This document shows positions 34,699 to 42,890 of a DNA stretch of 64,000 bases, one piece after another; the first letter of the stretch is position 1, and the number at the start of each line of letters is the position of its first letter. The stretch lies in contig NZ_BNBR01000001.1 of NCBI RefSeq assembly GCF_014656055.1, forward strand, positions 496,001 to 560,000, in the 5' to 3' direction. The notes beneath the pieces are model-generated. The model searched no databases, had not been told where the DNA came from, and worked only from the letters and a program-made list of their open reading frames with translations. Made by a program: the position numbers and the translations under genes. This DNA comes from Streptomyces griseosporeus (GTDB lineage: Bacteria; Actinomycetota; Actinomycetes; Streptomycetales; Streptomycetaceae).

Positions 34699-35139
34699 TC
34701 AGCCCACGTCCCACAGGAAGCGATGGGTGTGGATGGCGAAGTACGGGAAGGGCTGGACCTGCCGGACCCCTTCGAGGGGGCGTACGGCGTCGTTGACGAA
34801 GTCGAGCAGGTCCTTCGGGCCGGGGGTGACGACCTCGGCGAACAGGTCGAAGCCGCCCGAGGTCAGCACCGAGTAGACGACCTCGGGACGTTCGGCGAGG
34901 GCGTCGGCGACGGGGCGCGGGTCGCCGTCGACGGTGATGCCCAGCAGGGCCATCGCCTGGCCGCCCATCGCCATCGGGTCGGTGACGCCGACGACCTGGA
35001 CCTTCTTGGTGTCCAGCAGCCGTTGCAGGCGTTGCCGGGCGGCGGATGCGGACAGGCCGACCTTCGGGCCGAGGTCGGCGTAGGCGATGCGGCCGTCGGT
35101 CTGCAGTTCGCGCAGGATGGCGCGGTCGATCTCGTCCAC
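34699..35139 (-). CDS. Lrp/AsnC family transcriptional regulator
   Basis: A 146-residue protein from a GTG at 35139 after AGAGGGA. Residues 1-60 are the helix-turn-helix (MDEIDRAILRELQTDGRIAYADLGPKVGLSASAARQRLQRL) and residues 70-140 the RAM ligand-binding domain (VVGVTDPMAMGGQAMALLGI, VVYSVLTSGGFDLFAEVVT). It follows the aminotransferase gene by 10 bases and is cotranscribed. Inverted GGAATC repeats before that operon are the probable binding site, so it likely autoregulates with an amino acid as effector. Confidence 0.92.
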   Translation of the reverse strand: MDEIDRAILRELQTDGRIAYADLGPKVGLSASAARQRLQRLLDTKKVQVVGVTDPMAMGGQAMALLGITVDGDPRPVADALAERPEVVYSVLTSGGFDLFAEVVTPGPKDLLDFVNDAVRPLEGVRQVQPFPYFAIHTHRFLWDVG

Positions 35140-35149
35140 GGAGTCCCTC

Positions 35150-36499
35150 TCAGCCCAGCAGTTCGGTCAGGGCGGCGGCGAACAGCCCGGTGTGCGTGTC
35201 GACGTCCTGCTCGGTGGTGTCCGGGCACATCAGGGCCATGTTGTGGAAGGGGGTGAGCAGGATGCCCCGGTTGGCCAGGTACAGGTGGAGGTAGTCCTCC
35301 AGCTCGGGGTCGGAGGCGGCGGCCGACTCGCTGCCGGTGCGCGGGGCAGGACCGGTGAAGCGGTACTCGGTGCGCGCGCCGAGCCGGCTCACCGACCAGG
35401 GCAGGCCGTGGGCGTCGATTCCGGCGCGGACACCGGCCTCGAAGCGTTCGGAGAGCTTGCTCATCCGCGCGAACGCCTCGTCGGTCAGGACGTGTTCGAG
35501 GGTGGCGCGCATCGCGGCGACGGACAGGGCGTTGCCCGCGAGGGTGCCGCCGACGCCGCCCATGTCGACCAGGTCGAGGTCGGGCCGGCCGAGGAGGCGG
35601 GCGGCCAGATCGGCGGAGAGCCCGTAGGCGCCGGCCGGGATACCGCCGCCGATGGCCTTGCCGACGGTGACGACGTCGGGTTCCAGGTCCCAGGCTGCGG
35701 TGCAGCCGCCGGGCCCGGCGGAGAGCGTGTGCGTCTCGTCGTTGATGAGCAGGGTGCCGTACCGCCGGGTGAGGGCGCGGACGCCGGCGAGATAGCCGGG
35801 CTCCGGCAGCACGATGCCGATGTTGGTGAGGGCGGGTTCCATCAGGACCGCGGCGACGTCGCCGTGGGCGAGTTCCCGCTCCAGCTGCTCCAGGTCGTTG
35901 AACTCGGCGACGCGGCTGGTGAGGGTGACGTCGCAGGGCGCGCCGACGTTGCCGGGGCGGGCGGTGCCGCGGCCGTCCGGGCCGACGACGATGAGGGACT
36001 CGTCGACGCTGCCGTGGTAGCAGTAGCTGTTGACGAGGATCTTCGGGCGGCCGGTCGCCGCGCGGGCGAGGCGGATCGCCCAGCGGTTGGCGTCGGTCGC
36101 GGTGAGCGCGAAGCTCCAGTGGGTCGGCCCGAAGCGGCGGGTCAGCTCGGCGCCCACCCAGGCGGCGTCCTCGGTGGGCAGCATGGCGGTCGCGCCGCCG
36201 AGTTCGGCGAACCTCCGCTGCACCGCCTCGGTGACGGGCGCGGGCGAGTGACCGGCCATGGCGCCGGTGTCGCCGAGGCAGAAGTCGATGTACTCGTGGC
36301 CGTCGATGTCGGTGACCCGGGCGCCACGGGCGGTGGCCAGGTAGCGCGGGAAGGCGCCGGCGGTCTTGTTCATCCAGGTCATCGGCACCCGCCCGAAGAG
36401 GTTCCCGGCCCCTTCGTAGGCGGCCCGTGAGCGCGGGTTGCGGCGCTCGGCCTCGGCGCTCTCGCGGGCCAGGAGCCGGTGCAGACGGGTGCGGTCCAT
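35150..36499 (-). CDS. PLP-dependent class III aminotransferase (GSA-AT-like)
   Basis: A 449-residue fold-type I enzyme. N-terminal GSA-aminomutase-like opening (GNLFGRVPMTWMNKTAGAFPRYLATARG), substrate-phosphate region LPTEDAAWVGAEL, NDETHTLSAGPGG with the PLP ring Asp/Glu region and the lysine of VTVGKAIGGGIPAGAYG that forms the internal aldimine. The family includes glutamate-1-semialdehyde aminomutases and aminotransferases for various amino compounds; as it is not beside heme genes and has an Lrp partner, an amino-acid-related aminotransferase is more likely. GGGG precedes the ATG at 36499. Confidence 0.88.
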   Translation of the reverse strand: MDRTRLHRLLARESAEAERRNPRSRAAYEGAGNLFGRVPMTWMNKTAGAFPRYLATARGARVTDIDGHEYIDFCLGDTGAMAGHSPAPVTEAVQRRFAELGGATAMLPTEDAAWVGAELTRRFGPTHWSFALTATDANRWAIRLARAATGRPKILVNSYCYHGSVDESLIVVGPDGRGTARPGNVGAPCDVTLTSRVAEFNDLEQLERELAHGDVAAVLMEPALTNIGIVLPEPGYLAGVRALTRRYGTLLINDETHTLSAGPGGCTAAWDLEPDVVTVGKAIGGGIPAGAYGLSADLAARLLGRPDLDLVDMGGVGGTLAGNALSVAAMRATLEHVLTDEAFARMSKLSERFEAGVRAGIDAHGLPWSVSRLGARTEYRFTGPAPRTGSESAAASDPELEDYLHLYLANRGILLTPFHNMALMCPDTTEQDVDTHTGLFAAALTELLG

Positions 36500-36523
36500 G
36501 GGTACCCCAGGGAAGACGGCGGA

Positions 36524-36557
36524 AGTGGAATCCCCGGAGCGTACGGCTGATTCCACT
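36524..36557. promoter_or_regulatory. Inverted-repeat operator of the aminotransferase-Lrp operon
   Basis: AGTGGAATC at 36524-36532 and GATTCCACT at 36549-36557 are a perfect 9-bp inverted repeat with centres 25 bases apart, 25-58 bases before the aminotransferase start. A third half-site GGAATC lies at 36579-36584. Repeated, spaced half-sites fit Lrp-family octamer binding. Confidence 0.65.
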
Positions 36558-36603
36558 GCGACAGCAAGCCCTCGCAACGGAATCGATCGTCGTGACGCGT
36601 GAT

Positions 36604-37368
36604 TCAGGCGTCCACGTCGCTGGTGACCACGGACCGGCCGACCGCGGGCGGCACGGTCTCCCGCGCCGGTTCCAGCCGGGCCACGGCGGCCGCCAGCTGC
36701 TGCTGGACCGTCTCGTCGAGCGGGGCGCCCCGCACAGCGGTGACCAGGTCGCGGGCGAGGTGGTGGAGCTTGGTGTTGGTGTTCTGGGAGGCCATCACCA
36801 GCACCGTCCACGCGTCGTCGGCGCTCAGGCGGAAGGTGGCCATGAGGATGCCGCGGGCCAGGTCGATGGTGGGCCGGGTCTGCATGGCCCGGCGCAGCTG
36901 GACCAGTTCGACGACCAGGTCCTGTACGGCCGACGCGTCGGACTCCTCCTCCTGCTCCTCCTCGTCGCCGTCGCCGCCCGCGAACAGGGCGCGGGTTCCG
37001 GACAGCTCCAGCAGGCGCTCCGCGGCGGGGCCGGTCTCGCGCACGGCGACGGTCTTGCCCTCCTGCAGGGCGCGTTCCCGCAGGGCGAGCAGGATGTTCA
37101 GCGCGGAGCAGTCGCAGAATCCGACGCCGGCCAGGTCCAGGTCGACACCGCGCACCGAGCGCGCGAGCGCGGCGCGCAGCTCGTGCTGCAACTCCCGGCC
37201 GGCGTCGAGGTCCAGCTCGCCGCGCACCACGACGAGCACCCGGTCACCGTCCGGGCGGGTCTCGATCACCGGCGGCGCCGGCGCACGGGGCACCGACAAG
37301 CGGCTCGACGCCGCACCCACGGTCGAGTCCCCCTCGGGGGACTGCGCCTGATAGCCGGGTTCCGGCAT
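36604..37368 (-). CDS. STAS-ANTAR domain protein
   Basis: A 254-residue protein, GGAGG before the ATG. Residues 35-130 are a STAS domain (DRVLVVVRGELDLDAG, VDLDLAGVGFCDCSALNILL); the acceptor loop reads D-C-S-A, so one Ser is kept. After an acidic linker (GGDGDEEEQEEESD) residues 145-210 form an ANTAR domain (VVELVQLRRAMQTRPTIDLARGILMATFRLSADDAWTVLVMASQ), which binds RNA hairpins to control antitermination. The fusion joins partner switching to RNA-level control. The gene upstream end faces the leaderless HTH gene across 130 bases. Confidence 0.88.
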   Translation of the reverse strand: MPEPGYQAQSPEGDSTVGAASSRLSVPRAPAPPVIETRPDGDRVLVVVRGELDLDAGRELQHELRAALARSVRGVDLDLAGVGFCDCSALNILLALRERALQEGKTVAVRETGPAAERLLELSGTRALFAGGDGDEEEQEEESDASAVQDLVVELVQLRRAMQTRPTIDLARGILMATFRLSADDAWTVLVMASQNTNTKLHHLARDLVTAVRGAPLDETVQQQLAAAVARLEPARETVPPAVGRSVVTSDVDA

Positions 37369-37462
37369 GACCGCCTCCGGTCGGTCGTGGCACGTTCAGC
37401 GGATCCAGGGTGGTCCCACGTGCCTTACACGTCAAGGGATACATGAAATTTAGTTCAGGCTT

Positions 37463-37491
37463 TTGTATACGCGAAAACGGGGCCGTACAAT
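37463..37491 (+). promoter_or_regulatory. Promoter for a leaderless HTH gene
   Basis: TTGTAT at 37463-37468, a 17-base spacer and TACAAT at 37486-37491 give a good SigA-type promoter whose start would fall on the ATG at 37499. Just upstream, TGAAATTTAGTTCA at 37444-37457 is an imperfect palindrome that may be an operator. Confidence 0.6.
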
Positions 37492-37498
37492 CCCACTC

Positions 37499-37843
37499 AT
37501 GGAGGGAGTGCCTGAGCCACACACGGGATGGACGTTTCTCACCAACCACGCGCGCGTGCTGGCCGCCATCGCCGACGACCACACCGCGCGCATTCGTGAC
37601 ATCGCGCTGCACTGCCGCCTCACGGAGCGCGCGGTCCAGAAGATCATTTCCGACCTCGAGCGGGACGGCTACCTGTCCCACAGGCGCGAGGGACGCGGCA
37701 ACACCTACCGGATCGACCCCACCAAGGTGCTGCGCCATCCGGCCGAGGCGGGACTCGGGCTGACCGTCGCCTCCCTCCTGTCGCTGCTCGCCCACGACGA
37801 GGCCGACCGCGCGGAGGCCGGCCACCCCGTGGGCGGCGCCTGA
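37499..37843 (+). CDS. MarR-like winged-helix DNA-binding protein
   Basis: A 114-residue protein with one winged helix: residues 8-70, GWTFLTNHARVLAAIADDHTARIRDIALHCRLTERAVQKIISDLERDGYLSHRREGRGNTYRI, a MarR/HTH_20-like arrangement with a basic wing. The C-terminal 40 residues are helical. It has no ribosome binding site but a promoter whose start coincides with the ATG, so it is probably leaderless. Short single-domain regulators like this often respond through partner proteins; neither ligand nor target is visible. It is divergent from the STAS-ANTAR gene. Confidence 0.85.
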   Translation: MEGVPEPHTGWTFLTNHARVLAAIADDHTARIRDIALHCRLTERAVQKIISDLERDGYLSHRREGRGNTYRIDPTKVLRHPAEAGLGLTVASLLSLLAHDEADRAEAGHPVGGA

Positions 37844-37930
37844 AACGACCCGCGGCGCCACACACCGTCACCACATCGGCACAAGACCGCCGACATCACG
37901 ATTACGTATCGGACATTCCTCGCCTCAACC

Positions 37931-37960
37931 TTCACACGAGGTACACAAGTTGGCTAGGTT
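37931..37960 (+). promoter_or_regulatory. Promoter before the NlpC/P60 leader
   Basis: TTCACA at 37931-37936 and TAGGTT at 37955-37960 are separated by 18 bases. The implied transcript would start near 37967 and carry a leader of about 214 bases before the NlpC/P60 start codon. Confidence 0.45.
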
Positions 37961-37966
37961 GACGGT

Positions 37967-38170
37967 CGGGCCGCACGGACGACTCCGGCGAACTGCGCCG
38001 GGCCGGGCGGCCTCCGCCGAATCCGGACCGCCCGAGCGGTCGCCGGAGCCGGGGCCGACCACCCCGGGGTGAAGCGGCCGACTGCCCGCGCGGCAGGGCC
38101 GCAGGGCACGACCTCCATGCGTCCGCGCCCGCACCGACGGGCCGGCACGGCAGGCGGAGCACGGGAGGAG
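37967..38170 (+). ncRNA. Possible degenerate ydaO-type c-di-AMP riboswitch leader
   Basis: The 337-base gap before the NlpC/P60 gene has no ORF of its own. Pieces resemble the ydaO/yuaA class found before Streptomyces cell-wall hydrolase genes: CGAATCC near 38019, GAGCGG then GGAGCCGGGG at 38034-38054, GGGGTGAAGCGG at 38067-38078 and GGCAGGCGGA near 38149, ending beside GGGAGGAG at 38163. The usual CAGCTAACC block is not recognisable. Gene family, leader length and several core strings support the idea; the missing block argues against an intact switch. Confidence 0.4.
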
Positions 38171-38180
38171 TACGGCATCG

Positions 38181-39449
38181 ATGGCGCCGGAGCGCAACAC
38201 GATCCCCACCACCGGTCCGGCCCGCGCGAGCGACCCGTTCCGCGCCCCGGCCGTTCGCTCCCGCCCGGTACCGGCCGGTGACACGACACCCCTCACGGGC
38301 GATGACAGTCCCGGCCGGGAGGAGGTGCGGCGCCGCATCGCCGCGCTGTACGACCTCGCGGAGAACGACACCGGGACCTTCAACGCCACCCGCGCACAGG
38401 CCACTCGGGGGCGCCGGCCGGCCGACGACGCGCGGGGGCGCGCCGAGTCGCCGCTGGGCGCCGTGACCCGGCAGTGGTTCGACGTGGCCCGCGCCAAGCT
38501 GGGCCCGACACTGCCGGCGGTGCTGCCCGGCAGGGCGCCGACGCGGGCTGAGACACCGTCACCGGCAGTGCGTACGGCGACCGATGCCCCGTCGCGCGCG
38601 TTGCCGCCTGCGTCCGGCGCACCCTCGCGGGCCCTGCCGGCGGCGTCCGGCGCACCCTCACCGGCGCTGCCCGCGGCGCCCGTGCTTCCGGCGCTTCCGG
38701 AAGCCGGGCCGGCATCCGGCCGCCAGGAGCCCGGCCCCGCGCAACAACGGCAGAGCGTCTCCCCCGCGGCGGCCAAGCAGCGCACCCAGGGCCAACTCGC
38801 GGCGTGTCGTGAGCTGTTGGCGGGGCTGAACGCGGCGGCCGACACGGGCTGGGCGCTCCCGTGCGACGCTGGGGGACCTACGGCCGACGGTGCGGAGTCC
38901 CGGGCCGACTCTTCGGGACTCTCAGCCGACCTTGCGGGGCTTGCGGCTGACACTGGGCAACACATCTTCGACAGCGGCCAGTTCGCACTTCCCGCCTACA
39001 CTCCCGCCATGGCGCCCGCCCCGGTCATGGAGCCCGCCCCGGTCGTGGACCCCTTCCCGGCCATCGAGCCCGCTCTGGCCACGGAGCCCGTCCCCGACGG
39101 CAAGGCCGCGCCCGCCGTCGCCTTCGCGCGGGCGCAGACCGGCAAGCCCTGTGTGTGGGGTGCGACCGGTCCCGGCTCCTACGACGGACCCAGCCTGGTC
39201 CGGGCGGCATGGCGGGCCGCCGGGGTCGTACTGCCGCGCACCGCACAGGACCAGGCGCTCGCCGGCACGCCCGTGCCGCCGGCCGCAGCCCGCCCCGGCG
39301 ACCTGGTGTTCTTCCAGGACGCGGCCGACCACGTCGGCCTGTGCACGGGCGCCGGGACCGTCGTCCACGCGCCCGGCCCCGGCGCGTACATCCGTGAGGA
39401 GCCGCTGGCCGAGGCGGGCCCCGTCGACGGCGTCGTACGGCCGAGCTGA
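38181..39449 (+). CDS. NlpC/P60 fold protein lacking the catalytic Cys
   Basis: A 422-residue protein. Residues 1-300 are low-complexity, Pro/Ala-rich, with tandem APSRALP-type repeats (about 134-165) and PAPVMEP-like repeats (about 265-300). Residues 305-420 are an NlpC/P60 domain: VAFARAQTGKPCVWGATGPGSYDG, RPGDLVFFQDAADHVGLC and VVHAPGPG. The catalytic position normally D-C-S-G-L reads D-G-P-S-L, with G336 instead of Cys; H384 (DHVGLC) is kept. C324 lies in KPCVWG, where KPYVWG is usual. So it is probably not a peptidoglycan hydrolase in the standard way. No clear signal peptide is visible. GGGAGGAG precedes the ATG by 10 bases. Confidence 0.75.
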   Translation: MAPERNTIPTTGPARASDPFRAPAVRSRPVPAGDTTPLTGDDSPGREEVRRRIAALYDLAENDTGTFNATRAQATRGRRPADDARGRAESPLGAVTRQWFDVARAKLGPTLPAVLPGRAPTRAETPSPAVRTATDAPSRALPPASGAPSRALPAASGAPSPALPAAPVLPALPEAGPASGRQEPGPAQQRQSVSPAAAKQRTQGQLAACRELLAGLNAAADTGWALPCDAGGPTADGAESRADSSGLSADLAGLAADTGQHIFDSGQFALPAYTPAMAPAPVMEPAPVVDPFPAIEPALATEPVPDGKAAPAVAFARAQTGKPCVWGATGPGSYDGPSLVRAAWRAAGVVLPRTAQDQALAGTPVPPAAARPGDLVFFQDAADHVGLCTGAGTVVHAPGPGAYIREEPLAEAGPVDGVVRPS

Positions 39450-39470
39450 CCGCGCGGGGGCTGCCCCCGG

Positions 39471-39523
39471 ACACGACGAAGCCACCGGGTGCGTCCCCGC
39501 ACCCGGTGGCTTCGTCGTTGTGT
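39471..39523. terminator. Strong bidirectional terminator
   Basis: ACGACGAAGCCACCGGGTGC (39473-39492) pairs perfectly over 20 bases with the segment at 39499-39518, with a 6-base loop; outer ACAC/TGTGT pairs extend it. It ends the convergent NlpC/P60 and DUF1996 genes. Confidence 0.9.
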
Positions 39524-39530
39524 GCCCGTG

Positions 39531-41531
39531 TCACATGGGACGGCGGCGTGTGCGGCGCAGCAGGAGGAAGCCCGCGGCGGCCAGCACCGCTCCCAGCGCC
39601 CCCGGCCACAACTGGGCGCCCGTCTCGGCGAGTCCGCCCTGCGCCTGCGGTTCGCTCTGCGGGAGGTCCGTCGTCGCCGGCCGGGCGGAGGAGGTGACCG
39701 GCGGCGCGCTGGCGCCGTCTGCGGCGGGGGCGGAGCCGGACTCGGTGCCGCCGCCGGTGCCGCCCTGCGCCTCCTGGGTCGAGGCCGCCGTCGGGGAGGC
39801 CGAGGCGTAGACCTGGGGGGCCGTGGCGGTGGGGCCGGTGGCCGGCTGTTCGGCGGCGCCTGCCGTACGGCTCGGCTGTTCCTGCGGGGCCTGGGAGTGC
39901 TGCGGCGCTCGCGAGGTCGCCGGTGCCTGGGGCGTCTCAGGCGCTTGCGGCGTCTCGGAGGCCTGAGGCGACTCCGGGGGCGCGGTCGTCTGGGAAGCCG
40001 GCGGGGCCTGGGAAGCCGGCGGGGCCTGGGAGGCCGGAGGCGTCTGCGGGGCCTCGGGGCTCTGGGTCGGCTCCTCCCCCGTGCCGGTGCCCGGCGCGTC
40101 CGTCGCGCCGCAGCTGCGGCCGCTGTTGATGCAGTCGACCATCTCCCCCATCAGGTCCTCGTCGAAGACGTTGATGAAGTCGCCGTGGTCGGTGACCGGC
40201 TTGTGCAGCTGCTCCGGGAAGGAGTCCACGGCGAAGAACGGCGTGGTCCGGCCGCCGTCGGCGAGGCTCGGGGCGTCGACGTCGTAGACGATCCGCTGCA
40301 CGAGCTGCGGTATCGGCCGGAAGCCGGCCGGGCAGCTGCCGTCGGCGGCCGCGAAGGCCACGTGGGTGCGGTGGTTGGCGCTGTCGATGTTGCGGCCGTC
40401 CCAGCAGCTCTGGAAGCGGAAGGTGCGCACCACCTTGCTGCCCTCGGGGCACAGCGGGTAGCGGTCCTTCAGCTGGCGGTCCTCGTAACCGGTGCAGCTC
40501 CAGGAGGCGTTGGCGTTGGTGGTGCCGTTGACGAAGGCCTTGGCGTCACCGGTGATGATGCGCAGCAGCCGGGGCATCGCGGTGACCTTCTCGCGCGGGT
40601 TGCCGACGAAGGTGAGCGTGACCTCGGCGGGCGTGACGATCTCGCCGGAGTTGCCCTCGGTACCGCCGCCGGGCGCGTCGGCGTCCCGCTCGCGCGTGCC
40701 GTTCTGCAGCCGCAGCACCGGCCAGTAGTACGACGACCTGTCGCCCTTGTCCACACAGCTGGTGTCGGCCCTCGCCAGGTCGTCGTCGCCGGCGAAGGCG
40801 GTGTTGGACTGGTTGCCGACGTAGTCGTGGAAGTGGTGGGCGCCGTTGCTGACGCCGGGGGCGACGATGACGTTGTCCGAGTTGAACAGGCCCTGGGCAT
40901 TGACGCCGCAGCTGGTGGTGAAGGTGCCGCGGAAGGCGCCCTGCTGGACCGGCGGTGCGGGGACGTTCGGCGGGACGGTGGTGATGTCGGCGTAGTCGTC
41001 GGCGTCGGGTCCGTTGCCCGACCGCTGCTGGTCCTGCTGCTGCGACTGCCCGGACCCGCCCTGGTCGCCGTTCGCGCCGTCGTCGCTGGTGCGCAGGGTG
41101 CAGGCGACCAGCTCGTCCAGGCCCTCCGGGCGGTCGCCGGCCGTGTCGACGGCGTCGGCGATCTTCCCGATCGTGGCCTCGCGCTCCTCCTGGAGGGGCT
41201 TGACGACGGCGTCGGCGGCGGAGCCCGGGTCCTGCCGGGCCGCGCCCTCCTTCAACTGCCGGTAGGCCCGGGCGATCTGCTCGTCCAGCGCGGCGAGCTG
41301 GAGGTCGACCTCGGTGCGTGCCGCGTCGGGCACGTCGCCGAGCCGGTCGCCGACGTCCGGGCAGTCGATGGTGACCGCGTTCCAGGTGCCGTCGGCGCCC
41401 TGTGCGGTGGTCTCGGTGGCGGAGGCGTACACGTTCGCCACCACCAGTCCCCCGCCGCCCAGCATCAGGGCGACGGCTGCGAAGGTTGCCCGTCGTGCGC
41501 CAGTGGGGCGCCTGCGCGTGTTGCGTGCCAA
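39531..41531 (-). CDS. DUF1996 protein with Pro-rich stalk and LAETG sortase signal
   Basis: A 666-residue protein from a TTG at 41531 (AGGAG upstream). A signal anchor (RRATFAAVALMLGGGGLVVA) is followed by a helical segment (60-150), then DUF1996 (about 190-490) with its features GVSNGAHHFHDYVGNQSN, CWDGRNIDSANHRTHVAF and FINVFDED. Residues 500-600 are a Pro/Ser/Thr-rich stalk with PPASQA tandem repeats. The end is LAETG at 634-638, a hydrophobic helix and RRTRRR, the sorting signal for class E sortases of Streptomyces (LAXTG). The protein would be covalently wall-anchored with its DUF1996 domain outward. The domain function is unknown; no sortase gene is in the window. Confidence 0.88.
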   Translation of the reverse strand: MARNTRRRPTGARRATFAAVALMLGGGGLVVANVYASATETTAQGADGTWNAVTIDCPDVGDRLGDVPDAARTEVDLQLAALDEQIARAYRQLKEGAARQDPGSAADAVVKPLQEEREATIGKIADAVDTAGDRPEGLDELVACTLRTSDDGANGDQGGSGQSQQQDQQRSGNGPDADDYADITTVPPNVPAPPVQQGAFRGTFTTSCGVNAQGLFNSDNVIVAPGVSNGAHHFHDYVGNQSNTAFAGDDDLARADTSCVDKGDRSSYYWPVLRLQNGTRERDADAPGGGTEGNSGEIVTPAEVTLTFVGNPREKVTAMPRLLRIITGDAKAFVNGTTNANASWSCTGYEDRQLKDRYPLCPEGSKVVRTFRFQSCWDGRNIDSANHRTHVAFAAADGSCPAGFRPIPQLVQRIVYDVDAPSLADGGRTTPFFAVDSFPEQLHKPVTDHGDFINVFDEDLMGEMVDCINSGRSCGATDAPGTGTGEEPTQSPEAPQTPPASQAPPASQAPPASQTTAPPESPQASETPQAPETPQAPATSRAPQHSQAPQEQPSRTAGAAEQPATGPTATAPQVYASASPTAASTQEAQGGTGGGTESGSAPAADGASAPPVTSSARPATTDLPQSEPQAQGGLAETGAQLWPGALGAVLAAAGFLLLRRTRRRPM

Positions 41532-41710
41532 GGAGTGCTCCTGCGTCGTGGCCGGCCGGGACGGTGATCCCCCGGTCCCATACGCGGCGGGAGCCCGTCG
41601 TGTTCAACGGCCCCGGAGATTCACAGGAATTCTTCACCACGCGCTCCCCGCCCCTCGAACGGCCGCCCTCTTCGTGCCGTTGTGCGTCGGCTGTGCCAGA
41701 TTCGTGCCCG

Positions 41711-42802
41711 GTGGAAGACGACAGCGCAGCGCACGAGCGGCCCGGAACGGCGCACGGCGGCCACGGCGGGCCTCCGGCGCCCGGCGAGCGGTGGGCGCGT
41801 TTCAAGGCGTCTCCGCTGCTGCCGGCCGCGGTGCTGGTGCTGATCCTGGCGAGCGCGGCGGCGCTGTTCGCGGGCTCGTACACCTACGCCATGGCGAACC
41901 CGACGCCGCACTCGATCCCCGCCGCCGTGGTCGGCTCGTACGAACAGACGCGCGGCCGGGCCTTCCTGGACGGGATGGAGAAGGCACTCGACGCCTCCGT
42001 GAAGGTGCACGCCTACGACACGACGGCGCGGGCCCGGCAAGCCCTGGACGAGCAGAAGGTGTTCGCCGTCTTCGACGTGCGCGACGACGGCCGGACGGTG
42101 GTCCTGGACCTGTCGAGCGCGTCGGGTGTGTCGGTGGCGGAGGTCCTCGCCGACACCGCGCCGGCCGTGGGCGAGCGCACGGGTGTCCGCGTCACGCTGA
42201 GGGACGTCAAGCCGTTGCAGGAGGGCGATCCGCGCGGCCTGGCGATCTTCTACGTCTCCCTCGCCGCGGTGATCATCGGTTTCGTCGGGGCGATCCAGCT
42301 CAGCGTCCACGCCCGGGCGCTGACGCCGGTGGAGCGCATCGCGTTCACGGCGGCGTACGCGCTGCTCGGCGGGTTCGCCGTCGCGGCCACCGTGGACTGG
42401 CTGCTGGGCGCGCTGGAGCTGCCGTTCGTCGAGTCGTGGATGATCCTGGCGCTGACGATGTTCGCCGCCGGCATGGTCTTCACCATGTTCAACACGCTCG
42501 TCGGCCGCTGGGCGATGCTGCCGACGTGGGGGCTGATGGTGCTGCTGGGCAACCCGTCGTCCGGCGGCGCGGTCTCCTGGCCGCTGCTGCCGTCGCCGAT
42601 GGGGGTGATCGGGCGCTGGCTGCCGCCGGGCGCCTCGGTCGACGCCCAGCACACCGCCGTGTACTTCCCCGGTCATCAGCGCGCCTTCCCGTTCCTGGTG
42701 CTGGCGGGCTGGGCGCTGGTGTCGTGCGCGGTGTTCTGGATCTGGCGGCACCGCCACCCGGGCGGCAGCCGGCCGGCCGGGCCCGCGCCCGAGCCGCCAT
42801 GA
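41711..42802 (+). CDS. YhgE/Pip-like (ABC-2 type) membrane protein
   Basis: A 363-residue protein assuming a GTG start at 41711; the ribosome binding site is poor and upstream in-frame codons remain possible. A short cytoplasmic tail is followed by one membrane helix (PAAVLVLILASAAALFAGSY), an extracytoplasmic domain of about 130 residues (PAAVVGSYEQTRGRAFLDGM, VFAVFDVRDDGRTVVLDL) and about five further helices (LAIFYVSLAAVIIGFVGAI, LPTWGLMVLLGNPSSGGAVSWPLLP). This matches YhgE/Pip or ABC-2 permease-like proteins of unknown substrate. No ATPase gene adjoins it. Confidence 0.75.
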   Translation: MEDDSAAHERPGTAHGGHGGPPAPGERWARFKASPLLPAAVLVLILASAAALFAGSYTYAMANPTPHSIPAAVVGSYEQTRGRAFLDGMEKALDASVKVHAYDTTARARQALDEQKVFAVFDVRDDGRTVVLDLSSASGVSVAEVLADTAPAVGERTGVRVTLRDVKPLQEGDPRGLAIFYVSLAAVIIGFVGAIQLSVHARALTPVERIAFTAAYALLGGFAVAATVDWLLGALELPFVESWMILALTMFAAGMVFTMFNTLVGRWAMLPTWGLMVLLGNPSSGGAVSWPLLPSPMGVIGRWLPPGASVDAQHTAVYFPGHQRAFPFLVLAGWALVSCAVFWIWRHRHPGGSRPAGPAPEPP

Positions 42803-42890
42803 GCGGGGTGAGCCCCGGGATCCCGGCATGCCGGGGGCGGGGCCGGGCACCCGAAGAGCACTGTTCACGACATCGTTCCGGGAGAGGATC

